DNA of 40,586 nt from CAVPLM01 sp964497095 (GTDB taxonomy: Bacteria > Actinomycetota > Thermoleophilia > RBG-16-64-13): positions 1 through 40,586 of the forward strand of contig CAZCCL010000010.1 of the NCBI GenBank assembly GCA_964497095.1, written 5' to 3'. A model generated the notes under the pieces. The model did not search any database. It worked only from the letters and a program-made list of their open reading frames with translations, and was not told where the DNA came from. This document shows, in pieces, positions 1 to 7,008 of this stretch. Numbering within the stretch: the stretch's first letter is position 1; the number at the start of each line of letters is the position of its first letter. The position numbers and the translations under genes are program-made.

Positions 1-213
1 CCCGAGCTTCCCGTCGATCCTTCATGCCCAAAAGGCCCGCAAAGCGTCCATATCCAGCGGTCTTGAGCCTTGCCCTGGGTGGTGTGGGGTCGGAGCTTTG
101 CTTACATTCTGCTTCCCTCTGCTTACCTTCTGCCCCGATCGTCGAATATGGAGGACCGTGTTGGCGGGGTCGAGAATCCCCCATTGGGGTCAAACCACTT
201 CCAGTGCGAGAAT

Positions 214-230
214 GGAGGTACAGAACCTCC
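214..230 (+). other. Short perfect hairpin upstream of first gene
   Basis: Arms ggaggt (214-219) and acctcc (225-230) flank a five-base loop. The 5' arm is itself Shine-Dalgarno-like, so the hairpin could mask a ribosome site, but no start codon follows it closely. It may equally be chance or part of a leader for the gene at 305. The rest of 1-304 shows no convincing gene. Confidence 0.25.
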
Positions 231-304
231 TAGGGATCCCGACCATCAGGACTTCGGGGTTCACCCGGGCAGGGCGCCCGGCAGCTCCGGAAGAAAGGAA
301 GAAG

Positions 305-931
305 ATGACCGCTCAGATCGACGATCTCTTCCGATACAGGAGGAGCCTCTACTCGGTAGCCGGCATCAGCCAAGAAGAACTGTTTGATATCTCGGCGCTC
401 GGTCTGCGGCCGGTATCGACGTGCACGGCCTGCTGGCGGGGCTATCAAGCTGTGTTCGGGCTGTCCAAGTCCCAGCTGGTGTTGGCCGAGCTTAACGTGA
501 GCCTGTTCAGCGGGGTCGACCCGGAGGACCCTTGGCGGGAGCAGGACATGGAGCCGGTGGCGGGACCGGTCATCAACGGAGTGAGCCCCACTCCGGCCAC
601 GGACGAGCACGATTGGTTCAACAACCACTACAAGAAACTCCACTACCAGCTGACCTATTCGGGCGGGCTGCTGCTGGCCAAGGGCTTTATCAGGGACCTC
701 TACGTCCACATGGGCTTTCAGTCACCCTGGAAGTACGAGACGGTGGTGGAGCTGATTTTCGAGGCCGGCGTGATTCAGGCCGAGTACGACCGGTCGGAGT
801 CCATGGCGACCATCCGCGCCAGCCTGAGGGGACCGGACGGCACCCTGGAGAGGGAGTCATGCAGGACAGAAGAGGAGCTCTTCCGCTTCATCGACCGCGC
901 CTTTGACCGTAGCTACGGGATGTACCTCTAG
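305..931 (+). CDS. Uncharacterised 208-residue protein
   Basis: I do not recognise this protein. It begins at an ATG preceded by a purine-rich aaggaag, which is a better start than upstream in-frame codons lying in low-complexity sequence. The product is soluble-looking, with no signal peptide or membrane segment. A CTACW stretch sits near residue 50, a WFNNHY stretch near the middle, and an acidic C-terminal half carries the pattern EEELFRFIDRAFD. Composition and codon use look like real coding sequence. It stands alone, with almost 200 bp to the next gene, and borders a toxin-antitoxin cluster, so it may belong to the accessory region. No function is inferred. Confidence 0.7.
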   Translation: MTAQIDDLFRYRRSLYSVAGISQEELFDISALGLRPVSTCTACWRGYQAVFGLSKSQLVLAELNVSLFSGVDPEDPWREQDMEPVAGPVINGVSPTPATDEHDWFNNHYKKLHYQLTYSGGLLLAKGFIRDLYVHMGFQSPWKYETVVELIFEAGVIQAEYDRSESMATIRASLRGPDGTLERESCRTEEELFRFIDRAFDRSYGMYL

Positions 932-1072
932 CTGATACGTACTCAGTGGTTTTTGGGAAACAGATACCGCCTCAGGGGTTTGGCCTGCATATGGGGCCAA
1001 GAGGCGGAGAGGTATGCCTAGGGTAGGCGAGAGAGAGAGATGAATCAGGCCTGAACTTGGAGTTCGCAGGTC

Positions 1073-1112
1073 TTGACGAGCTTCGTGTAGTAGCGTACGC
1101 TTTAGCGTACGC
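1073..1112 (+). promoter_or_regulatory. Promoter and paired palindromic operator of the YefM/YoeB pair
   Basis: TTGACG at 1073-1078 and TACGCT at 1096-1101, 17 bp apart, resemble -35 and -10 boxes. Overlapping and following the -10 is a duplicated decamer tagcgtacgc (1091-1100 and 1103-1112). Each copy contains the palindrome gcgtacgc, and the centres are 12 bp apart. YefM antitoxins are known to autoregulate through short-spaced palindromes, so this is inferred to be the operator. The antitoxin start follows 17 bp later. Confidence 0.6.
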
Positions 1113-1129
1113 CATGGGAGGTGCAGATC

Positions 1130-1372
1130 ATGACAGTTATCAGCGCGACCGAAGCGCGCAAACGACTCTACCAGTTACTTGATGAAGTATCGGATTCGCA
1201 CCAGCCGGTAGAGATAACCGGGCCGCGCAACAGCGCAGTACTGGTCTCAAACGAGGACTGGCGGGCGGTGCAGGAGACTCTGCACTTGGTCTCCATTCCC
1301 GGCATGCGCGAGTCTATTCTGGAAGGCATGGCTACGCCGGTCGAAGAACTGGAAGACAAGCTCGACTGGTGA
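1130..1372 (+). CDS. yefM: YefM/Phd-family antitoxin
   Basis: An 80-residue antitoxin that would bind and neutralise the ribosome-dependent RNase encoded next, and repress the operon with it. The N-terminus MTVISATEARKRLYQLLDEV is the family's DNA-binding and dimerisation fold, and EPR-like ITGPRNSAVLVS and EDWRAVQETL follow it. The acidic tail EELEDKLDW is the expected toxin-wrapping segment. ATG 1130 was chosen over GTG 1121 because a gggaggtg ribosome site lies just upstream. Its stop overlaps the GTG start of the toxin by four bases, indicating translational coupling. The family assignment is firm; activity is inferred. Confidence 0.9.
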   Translation: MTVISATEARKRLYQLLDEVSDSHQPVEITGPRNSAVLVSNEDWRAVQETLHLVSIPGMRESILEGMATPVEELEDKLDW

Positions 1373-1632
1373 GCTGGCGGCTCCTCTACACCAAGCAGGC
1401 TCAGAAAGACGCTAAACGCTTGGCTGCTGCCGACCTCAAGAAGAAGGCCGAAGGGCTGCTGCGCTTGCTGGAGGACGACCCATTTCGGTCGCCACCCCCT
1501 TACGAGGAGCTGGTGGGCGATCTGCGGGGGGCCTACTCGCGGCGCATCAACATCCAGCACCGGTTGGTCTACCAGGTGCTGGAAGAGGAGCATAGCGTCA
1601 AGGTAATACGCATGTGGACCCATTACGACTGA
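1369..1632 (+). CDS. yoeB: YoeB-family mRNA interferase toxin
   Basis: An 87-residue RelE-superfamily toxin of the YoeB type, which in characterised members binds the ribosomal A site and cleaves mRNA. Glu46, Arg65 (in QHRLVYQV) and His85 (in WTHYD) sit where the E. coli YoeB catalytic residues Glu46, Arg65 and His83 lie, so the toxin looks active. The length matches the family. The GTG start lies inside the last codon of the antitoxin gene (GTGA overlap), so production should depend on antitoxin translation. No frameshift or truncation is seen. Confidence 0.9.
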   Translation: MSWRLLYTKQAQKDAKRLAAADLKKKAEGLLRLLEDDPFRSPPPYEELVGDLRGAYSRRINIQHRLVYQVLEEEHSVKVIRMWTHYD

Positions 1633-1743
1633 CTGTCTGTCAGTAGGCCCATCGCGCCCATGACGTATCAGCGGGCTGACCAGGCGTCTGGCCAATCGGC
1701 CGTGTGGTCCGTAACCTTGAATATGGCGGGTACAGCGTCCGCG

Positions 1744-1775
1744 TTATTAACACTTATGCCAAGATGTGTTAATAA
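1744..1775 (+). promoter_or_regulatory. AT-rich inverted-repeat operator and promoter of the Fic gene
   Basis: Perfect 10-bp arms ttattaacac (1744-1753) and gtgttaataa (1766-1775) are separated by 12 bp. The right arm contains TAATAAT, a good -10 candidate, and the left arm falls about where a -35 would lie. This strongly AT-rich patch contrasts with the surrounding high-GC DNA. Because the Fic protein downstream ends in a winged helix, autoregulation through this site is the simplest inference. Confidence 0.55.
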
Positions 1776-1817
1776 TGTTGACGGCTATTCACGCTCGTGA
1801 GAACAAGGGAGCTTCAG

Positions 1818-2969
1818 ATGCAGCGTGGAATGACCGGGCGATTGGAGGTCACCGCGGTAGGGGGTGAGCGAGTCCAGGCCTTCGTGCCCGCAGCCTTGCC
1901 GCCGAGGCCCCCCATCGAGATGGAACATGGGCGCCAGCGCCTATTAGAAAACGCCCTGCTGGCTTGCGGCCGACTCGATGCCATCACAGCTCTGCTGCCA
2001 GATCCCGATTTGTTCCTGTACTCCTATGTGCGCAGGGAGGCGGTGCTATCCAGCCAGATCGAGGGAACTCAGTCCTCGCTCTCCGACCTCCTGCTCTTCG
2101 AACTTGAGGAGGCACCGGGCGTGCCCTTCGACGACGTGGTAGAGGTCTCCAACTACGTGGCGGCCCTAGAGCATGGGCTTACTCGCCTGGCCGAAGGTTT
2201 TCCACTGTCCAATCGGCTGATCCGCGAGATCCACGCGCGGCTCCTTTCCCGCGGGCGGGGCGCAGGCAAGCAGCCGGGCGAGTTCCGTACCAGCCAGAAC
2301 TGGATCGGTGGCACTCGTCCTGGCAATGCCCAGTTTGTTCCTCCGCCCCCGCAGGAGGTGGAGCCGTGTATGGCCTCGCTCGAACGGTTCATCCATGACC
2401 CTGCCGCGCCGGGAGTCCTTACCAAGGCGGCTCTTACCCACGTACAGTTCGAATCCATTCACCCCTTTCTCGATGGCAACGGCCGGGTGGGCAGACTGCT
2501 GATTGCCCTTCTTCTGCATCATGACGGGGTGCTGCGACAGCCACTCCTCTACCTGAGCCTGTATTTCAAGCAGAACCGGGCCGAGTACTACCGGCTGCTG
2601 AACTCCATGCGTGATACCGGCGACTGGGAGGCCTGGCTAGACTTCTTTCTCGGGGGAGTACGGGAAACCGCGACAGGTGCGGTCGACACCGCCCACCGAT
2701 TGCTGACCATGTTCCAGGAAGACCAAGAACGGATTCAGGGCCTCGGTCGCGCTGCTGCCAACACGCTGCGTGTCTTCGAAGCCCTGCGGCATCGTCCCCT
2801 AGGCGACATCGACTATCTGGCCCGGCAGACCGGAATCGCCTACCCCACCGCTGCGCGGGCTGTCGAGGCTCTGGTCGGGCTCGGGGTGTTGCATGAGCTA
2901 ACCGGGCGCCGCCGCGGGCGCGTGTTCGCCTACGACGGGTACTTGCAGATCCTCAACGAAGGCGGATAG
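1818..2969 (+). CDS. Fic-domain protein with built-in inhibitory motif and winged helix
   Basis: A 383-residue Fic protein. Fic domains mostly transfer AMP to a target hydroxyl. The core motif HPFLDGNGRVGR is complete at residues 215-226, with His215 as predicted base. An inhibitory-helix motif of the form S-x-x-x-E-G is present at residues 78-83 (SSQIEG), the N-terminal class that blocks ATP orientation until relieved. The last 65 residues look like a winged helix (LARQTGIAYPTAARAVEALV). ATG 1818 follows an aagggag ribosome site; a GTG at 1797 has none. It is a single gene with no separate antitoxin, as expected when the inhibitory helix is fused. The target is unknown. Confidence 0.9.
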   Translation: MQRGMTGRLEVTAVGGERVQAFVPAALPPRPPIEMEHGRQRLLENALLACGRLDAITALLPDPDLFLYSYVRREAVLSSQIEGTQSSLSDLLLFELEEAPGVPFDDVVEVSNYVAALEHGLTRLAEGFPLSNRLIREIHARLLSRGRGAGKQPGEFRTSQNWIGGTRPGNAQFVPPPPQEVEPCMASLERFIHDPAAPGVLTKAALTHVQFESIHPFLDGNGRVGRLLIALLLHHDGVLRQPLLYLSLYFKQNRAEYYRLLNSMRDTGDWEAWLDFFLGGVRETATGAVDTAHRLLTMFQEDQERIQGLGRAAANTLRVFEALRHRPLGDIDYLARQTGIAYPTAARAVEALVGLGVLHELTGRRRGRVFAYDGYLQILNEGG

Positions 2970-3071
2970 GCGGGGGCGAGTCTGCGGCCAAGAGCTTCGG
3001 CTCGGAGTGTCCGGCACTGATGAGTTATCTAGCGGGGGCCTCGTCTTGATCAATAGGGCGCCTCAAGTTGT

Positions 3072-3479
3072 TTACCTGGTTCGCCCTGGTCCGCGGCCGC
3101 TTGACCGCCGGGAGTCCGCCGAGACACCCGGGCCCGCCAAGAGCTCAAGCAGGGCCCGAACGGGCACAAGGATTCGAGAACCCAGGCGAAGCGAGGGCAA
3201 CTCCCCGTTCTTGACGGCAAGATAGGCTCTCCCGATGCCCAGGTACCTTGCCGCCTCCTCGACTGAAATTGTCGAGCGTCCGCTTCGCTGAAGAGCGTGC
3301 CGGCTATAGGGCGCGGTCTCCAGTTCTGGCTCTGCCTCGATCTCACGGATGACGGCGGCCGAAGTCTCGCTCTTGGTCAGTGCCTCAATAACAGCCAGGA
3401 GGTCCATTTGTGCCTGGCAAGAGGCCTGCATCGAGTTTCGCAGTTTGGATAGAAGCCCATCCAGGTCCTCGTCTTTCAT
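3072..3479 (-). CDS. Small helix-turn-helix (excisionase/MerR-like) protein
   Basis: A 135-residue protein on the reverse strand. The C-terminal half has the MerR-like fold seen in excisionase-type DNA-binding proteins: TISVEEAARYLGIGRAYLAV, then a wing-like segment NGELPSLRLGSRILVPV. The N-terminal half is acidic and helical (MKDEDLDGLLSKLRNSMQAS) and may mediate oligomerisation. The start at 3479 has an agagga ribosome-site match; an alternative ATG lies 54 bases upstream. It points away from the Fic gene and lies between toxin modules, a context typical of mobile or plasmid-derived DNA, though no integrase is visible nearby. Its exact role is unknown. Confidence 0.65.
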   Translation of the reverse strand: MKDEDLDGLLSKLRNSMQASCQAQMDLLAVIEALTKSETSAAVIREIEAEPELETAPYSRHALQRSGRSTISVEEAARYLGIGRAYLAVKNGELPSLRLGSRILVPVRALLELLAGPGVSADSRRSSGRGPGRTR

Positions 3480-3677
3480 TGGGCGTTCCTCTCGGCGAAG
3501 AGCGTGGCTCGCCAACACGATCTTACGTCCCATCTAGTCCCGTTCTTGTCCAGTGTCCAAGACCAAGACCAGAAGGCGCACACCTACTCCGGCCTTGGTA
3601 GATCAATCCCACGCCCTGCCCGTCCGAGCCCCCGACTGATGGCCAATCAGAGCTGCCGTGAGCCGCTCCTCGGGTCC

Positions 3678-3708
3678 TGGACAACGTACGTACATTGTGG
3701 GTACAATG
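3678..3708 (+). promoter_or_regulatory. Promoter with inverted-repeat operator of the DUF1778/GNAT pair
   Basis: TGGACA (3678-3683) and TACAAT (3702-3707), 18 bp apart, make a near-consensus promoter. The arms cattgt (3693-3698) and acaatg (3703-3708) form an inverted repeat across the -10, preceded by the palindrome gtacgtac (3686-3693). The antitoxin start lies 20 bp downstream. Ribbon-helix-helix antitoxins of this class repress their own promoters, so these repeats are likely operators. Confidence 0.6.
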
Positions 3709-3728
3709 GGTTTCAGGAAGGAGAACCC

Positions 3729-4019
3729 ATGCCAACTCAAGCAAGAAAAGCCTTTAAGGATCAACGACTTAGTCTGCGGGTGTCGATGGTAGAGAAGACA
3801 ACCCTCGAATCGGCCTCTCGATCTGTGAGCATGACGACTAGCGAATTCGTCATCCGCCAAGCAATGGCTTCCGCCGAGCAGATACTCGCGGACAGAACCC
3901 GCTTTCTGCTCTCTGCCGACCAGTGGGAGGCGTTCAGCGCAAGACTCGATCAGCGTCCTCGCGCGATTCCTGCAATCATGAAGCTGATGACTGAGCCTGC
4001 TCCATTCGATGAGCGATGA
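3729..4019 (+). CDS. DUF1778 (TacA/AtaR-type) antitoxin
   Basis: A 96-residue antitoxin with an N-terminal ribbon-helix-helix DNA-binding region: basic QRLSLRVSMVEKTTLESAS, then MTTSEFVIRQAMASAEQILA. The C-terminal segment carries LSADQWEAFSARLDQ, the neutralising region that covers the acetyltransferase toxin in characterised homologues. ATG 3729 follows aggaaggag at ideal spacing. Its end overlaps the toxin start by 11 bases, indicating coupled translation. Length and gene order are standard for the family. Confidence 0.9.
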   Translation: MPTQARKAFKDQRLSLRVSMVEKTTLESASRSVSMTTSEFVIRQAMASAEQILADRTRFLLSADQWEAFSARLDQRPRAIPAIMKLMTEPAPFDER

Positions 4020-4521
4020 CACCGGGCTTCATCGTCCGGTCCTACTTAGTCCGACCCACGACGTTTCCGAGTTTGATTGTGGCAAGCCGCCCCTGAACGA
4101 CTTTCTTCGGCGATTCGCACTCGAGAATCAAAAGAGCGGCAAGTCAAGAACCTACGTGGCAACACGGGGAGACAAAGTGGTCGCCTTCTATAGTCTTGCC
4201 CCGGGCGGCGTCGCGCCTCTCGACGTTCCGGCGAGAATTGGGAAAGGACAGGGGTCCCAAGACATACCGGTGATTCTGCTCGCCCGCCTGGCGGTCGATA
4301 AGGCAGAACAGGGTAAGGGGATAGGTGCCCACATGTTGCTTGACGCCCTTCGAAGGGCGGTGGAAGGCGCCGAGGTCATCGGTGGGAGAGCCATTCTCGT
4401 GCATGCGCAAGATGAGGAGGCGAGAGGCTTCTATCAGCGGTACGGCTTCGAAGTCTCCCCGACCGATGACCTGCATCTCCTCATGCTAGTCAAGGACTTG
4501 CGCAGGACGTTCGGCATGTAG
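4009..4521 (+). CDS. GNAT-family acetyltransferase toxin (TacT/AtaT type)
   Basis: A 170-residue GCN5-related acetyltransferase. Toxins of this type acetylate the amino group of charged tRNAs and stop translation. The N-terminus has the toxin-subfamily signature FDCGKPPLNDFLRRFA. The acetyl-CoA loop Q-x-x-G-x-G is at residues 101-106 (QGKGIG), following ARLAVDKAE. FYQRYGF at 141-147 places Tyr145 where TacT Tyr140 acts as general acid. The reading frame is intact and the key residues are present, so activity is likely; which aminoacyl-tRNA is attacked cannot be told. Confidence 0.9.
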   Translation: MSDDTGLHRPVLLSPTHDVSEFDCGKPPLNDFLRRFALENQKSGKSRTYVATRGDKVVAFYSLAPGGVAPLDVPARIGKGQGSQDIPVILLARLAVDKAEQGKGIGAHMLLDALRRAVEGAEVIGGRAILVHAQDEEARGFYQRYGFEVSPTDDLHLLMLVKDLRRTFGM

Positions 4522-4658
4522 GGCTGCGGGCGACTGCCTGATCGGGTAGCTTGAGGCGCCAGTACTTTTTGTGAAACCCGGCCTGTTCCAACTGATCACT
4601 AGTCAGTGGGTCGGGCTGCGGGTATGCGACAGTCTTTGGGCTCGCCGGGTCGAAGCGC

Positions 4659-5343
4659 TTATTGGCAGGGTGCACAGAACAACGAAACCAGAACCGCACT
4701 GTGATCGCTGAACCCGTCCGTCCTGAACTCGTGCCGATACGCGCACGATATGACCTTGAAGTCGTCTGAGATGAAGACGTGGTCAAACCACCTCTCATCC
4801 CCGTGGCATAGGTGCGAGGTCTCCATGGCACCATGTCCAGCGTGATCCCAAAGGGTGTTGCGGATCCCGCTCTCGTGCCGGTTCTCGAAGAACCAACGGA
4901 CGGAGGTATCCCACCTCTCCCCAGTGTCCGATACTCCATCAAAAGTCCACGTCTTCCACGGGAGCCACTGGCCCCCTTGTTGGTCCTGACCCCAGGTAAC
5001 GATGCGACCGTCCTGAAGCGGTACGAACCTTGGCTCATTGAAGTCGCCAGTGAGGATGAGCGGTGCGCCCCTGAGCCCGAGTACCATCTGCTTCAGCGCG
5101 TCGAACGTGTCGATCTTCTTCCATCCATTACCCGACCCGTTCGGTACGTGGACGGTGACCACGTTGATGCGACCCCTCGGCGTGTCGACAACGGCGTGTG
5201 CGATCAACTGCGGCCACGGGAAGCCAAAGCCGGCCGGATTGGCGAGTGTGAGATGGGCGAGAGTGGCGATGACGTTGCCGCAGCGCTTCTGCGAAACGTC
5301 GTCACGACCGGAGTATATGGTCGCATTGAACCGCCCCAGCTTT
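4659..5343 (-). pseudogene. Endonuclease/exonuclease/phosphatase-fold gene, 5' end lost to an IS
   Basis: Reverse-strand coding sequence for the C-terminal part of an EEP-superfamily protein (phosphodiesterase, nuclease or phosphatase fold). The motifs LTGDFNEPRF and, near the end, FDHVFISDDF and DGFSDHSAV are the family's catalytic Asp/Asn and Asp-His pairs. The N-terminal third, including the metal-binding Glu region, is absent because the frame runs into the left end of an IS3-family element at about 5343. No continuation is found on the far side of the insertion debris up to 6277. The product would not be functional. Confidence 0.8.
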
Positions 5344-5880
5344 GATGGAGGCTCCAACCTTTGAGAGGATGGAGCCATGAACAGACCAGCGAGGTATCCA
5401 CAGGAGATGCGGGAGCGGGCCGTCCGCATGGTGTTCGACCACCAGGACGAGTACGACTCCCAATGGGCGGCCATCACGTCGGTGGCCACCAAGTTGGGAA
5501 TGACACCGGAGACGCTTCGGAAGTGGGTGCGCCGGGCTGAGATCGATGAAGGTCAGCGCCCGGGACTTACCACCACCGAGCGTGAGCGCCTGAAGGAGCT
5601 CGAAAAAGAGAACAAAGAGCTCCGGCGGGCCAATGAGATCCTAAAGGCAGCCGCGGCTTTCTTCGGGGCGGAGCTCGACCGCCGACCGAAGAGATGACGA
5701 GGTTCATCGACGATCACAAGGAAGCGTTCGGGGTCGAGCCGATGTGCGCGCAGTTGCCCATCGCCCCTTCCACCTACCATGCCGTGAAGTCTCGTCCCCT
5801 CTCCGCCCGGGCGCTTGCCGACCACGAGCTCGAGAAGGAGATCCAGCGCATCTACGACGAGAACTACCAGGTCTACGGCC
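5343..5880 (+). mobile_element. IS3-family insertion sequence, 3'-truncated
   Basis: The left end is placed at TG (5343-5344), the usual first dinucleotide of IS3-family elements, where homology of the flanking EEP gene stops. An inverted repeat (ggctcca...tggagcc) lies just inside. OrfA is complete and OrfB stops after about 62 codons, so the catalytic DDE domain and the right end are missing. The element cannot move by itself. Confidence 0.8.
5377..5697 (+). CDS. IS3-family transposase OrfA
   Basis: A 106-residue OrfA, the DNA-binding subunit of IS3-type transposases. Helix-turn-helix features are RERAVRMVFDHQDEY and GMTPETLRKWVRRAE. A leucine-zipper segment ERLKELEKENKELRRANEIL and the typical ending ILKAAAAFFGAELDR follow. 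The reading frame is intact and its TGA overlaps the ATG of OrfB (ATGA). Because OrfB is truncated, OrfA alone would at most bind IS ends; it is a relic, though possibly still expressed. Confidence 0.9.
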   Translation: MNRPARYPQEMRERAVRMVFDHQDEYDSQWAAITSVATKLGMTPETLRKWVRRAEIDEGQRPGLTTTERERLKELEKENKELRRANEILKAAAAFFGAELDRRPKR

Positions 5881-5942
5881 AGGGTGGCGGGCAGGATGAG
5901 GCCGGCATGGGCCACGGCGTGAGTGTCGGAGAAGGCTACTGA
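5694..5942 (+). pseudogene. IS3-family transposase OrfB, truncated
   Basis: The first ~62 codons match OrfB of actinobacterial IS3 elements: MTRFIDDHKEAFGVEPMCAQ, then LPIAPSTYHAVKSRPLSARA and EIQRIYDENYQVYG. After VYG, where the family continues with a helix leading to the integrase core, the sequence switches to antisense of a different transposase. The last 20 residues of the open frame are therefore meaningless. The whole DDE catalytic domain is missing. Confidence 0.85.
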
Positions 5943-5972
5943 CAGACGATCCAGACTGTGGGAAGATTGCAT
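5877..5972 (-). pseudogene. IS1380-type transposase, N-terminal scrap
   Basis: On the reverse strand an ATG at 5972 opens a 32-codon stretch (MQSSHSLDRLSVAFSDTHAV, then AHAGLILPATLA). It matches my memory of the beginning of actinobacterial IS1380-family transposases, where a D-E-x-x-V-A-x-A-G-L-x-L-P-A-T-L-A pattern recurs. It ends abruptly at 5877-5880, joined head-on to the IS3 OrfB remnant through shared GGC(C). The upstream leader of the element probably extends to about 6020. No catalytic part survives. Confidence 0.6.
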
Positions 5973-6166
5973 CTGACAGGTGCCTTTCTCTCTGGGGTTC
6001 TGTGGCGTTTTGCAACTCACATTCTCCCAGGAAATAAGGGCACTTGTCTTCTATCTGCTACCTGATTTCGCGGATGCGATCGGTGGATTCGGGGCTAAAC
6101 GCAGGCCCCCTTCAGTTACCAAGCTGGGCCGCCGGGGGCGGTCTTCGCCGACGCCCTAGCACCAAG

Positions 6167-6192
6167 CCAAGAGGAACTCAGTTCCTGCTTGG
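6167..6192 (+). terminator. Strong hairpin between the IS debris and the GGDEF gene
   Basis: Arms ccaagaggaac (6167-6177) and gttcctgcttgg (6181-6192) pair over 11 bp with a single bulged G and a three-base loop. There is no T-run, so it is either a U-less terminator or a leader structure of the gene starting at 6278. Apart from this and the transposase scrap, 5943-6277 contains nothing recognisable. Confidence 0.4.
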
Positions 6193-6277
6193 GAATCAAG
6201 GCATCTCTGGAGCTGCCGATAGGAATTGCAGGACTTCCAGCATTGTGCAGTTGGTGGTTCTCTAGGGGAGATGTGAC

Positions 6278-6751
6278 ATGGCGGAAGAAATGCTCGGTCT
6301 GGACCCGCTTACCGGCCTTCCCAACTACCGGTACATGCTGCGTGAGCTTGAACGCCATGTCGAACTCTACAAACGGTACCGGCACCCGTTTACTCTGCTG
6401 CTGCTGCACATAGACAATCTCAACGGGGTCGACGCTACGTGGGGGGACACCGCTGGAGACTCCGCCCTGGCGTATCTGGCGACCCTCGTCCACACACACG
6501 TGCGCGCCACGGATATCTGCTGCCGGCATACCGAGGATGAGTTCGCCGTTATCATGCCGGAGACCAATAGGCGGTCCGGCGAGACCCTGGGCTGGCGTAT
6601 CACCGAGTCGGTGGTGCCGAGGACGTTCAAGGTAGGGGAGACTCCCGTAACCCTGAAGGTGAGTTTCGGCACCGCCTCATGTCCCCGAGATGGGGTAGAG
6701 GTGGAAGCGCTGCTGCAGGCCGCTCGTGCACACAAAGCAACCTGGGGATAA
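6278..6751 (+). CDS. Stand-alone GGDEF-fold protein with degenerate active site
   Basis: A 157-residue protein consisting only of a diguanylate-cyclase fold. It starts with LGLDPLTGLPNYRYM, the nucleotide-binding beginning of GGDEF domains, and continues LLLLHIDNLNGVDATWGD and the late motif VTLKVSFGTASCP. The signature loop reads HTEDEF instead of GGDEF: both glycines are replaced. Cyclic-di-GMP synthesis is therefore unlikely, although GTP or c-di-GMP binding is possible. There is no sensor domain, and an in-frame stop sits just upstream, so it is not the tail of a truncated gene in this frame. ATG 6278 follows aggggag. Confidence 0.75.
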   Translation: MAEEMLGLDPLTGLPNYRYMLRELERHVELYKRYRHPFTLLLLHIDNLNGVDATWGDTAGDSALAYLATLVHTHVRATDICCRHTEDEFAVIMPETNRRSGETLGWRITESVVPRTFKVGETPVTLKVSFGTASCPRDGVEVEALLQAARAHKATWG

Positions 6752-6792
6752 AGCACCGGTCACCGCCGATCCCGCGTTCCTCGCCCGCCGGC

Positions 6793-6807
6793 CCACTTCG
6801 GAAGTGG
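6793..6807 (+). terminator. Small hairpin after the GGDEF gene
   Basis: Arms ccactt (6793-6798) and aagtgg (6802-6807) enclose a three-base loop about 40 bp after the GGDEF stop codon. It may be a weak terminator; no T-tract follows. The rest of 6752-7008 shows no gene I can support. Confidence 0.3.
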
Positions 6808-7008
6808 TAGCTGCCCAGCTCGGCCGTGGGGGGCTCTTCAGAATGATTGACCCCAGCGGCAATCAGCCCAAGATGGAGCTATACGGGAAGTGGAGTAGTC
6901 TCCCCAGCTATTGCTCGGAGGGGCCGCCAGAAAGGGGCCTATCAGCACGAGCCCATCGCCCACGCATGGCCCCTCCGGACGCTGGTCTACACCCAGGAGG
7001 TGGTCGAA

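Noticed and set aside
3007..3225. Forward-strand small ORF after the Fic gene
   Set aside because: It is antisense to the better-supported HTH gene, with Arg/Pro-rich composition.
5590..5700. Programmed -1 frameshift producing an IS3 OrfAB fusion
   Set aside because: A-rich ctcgaaaaagag lies well before the OrfA end, and the ATGA overlap at 5694 already explains coupling; OrfB is truncated anyway.
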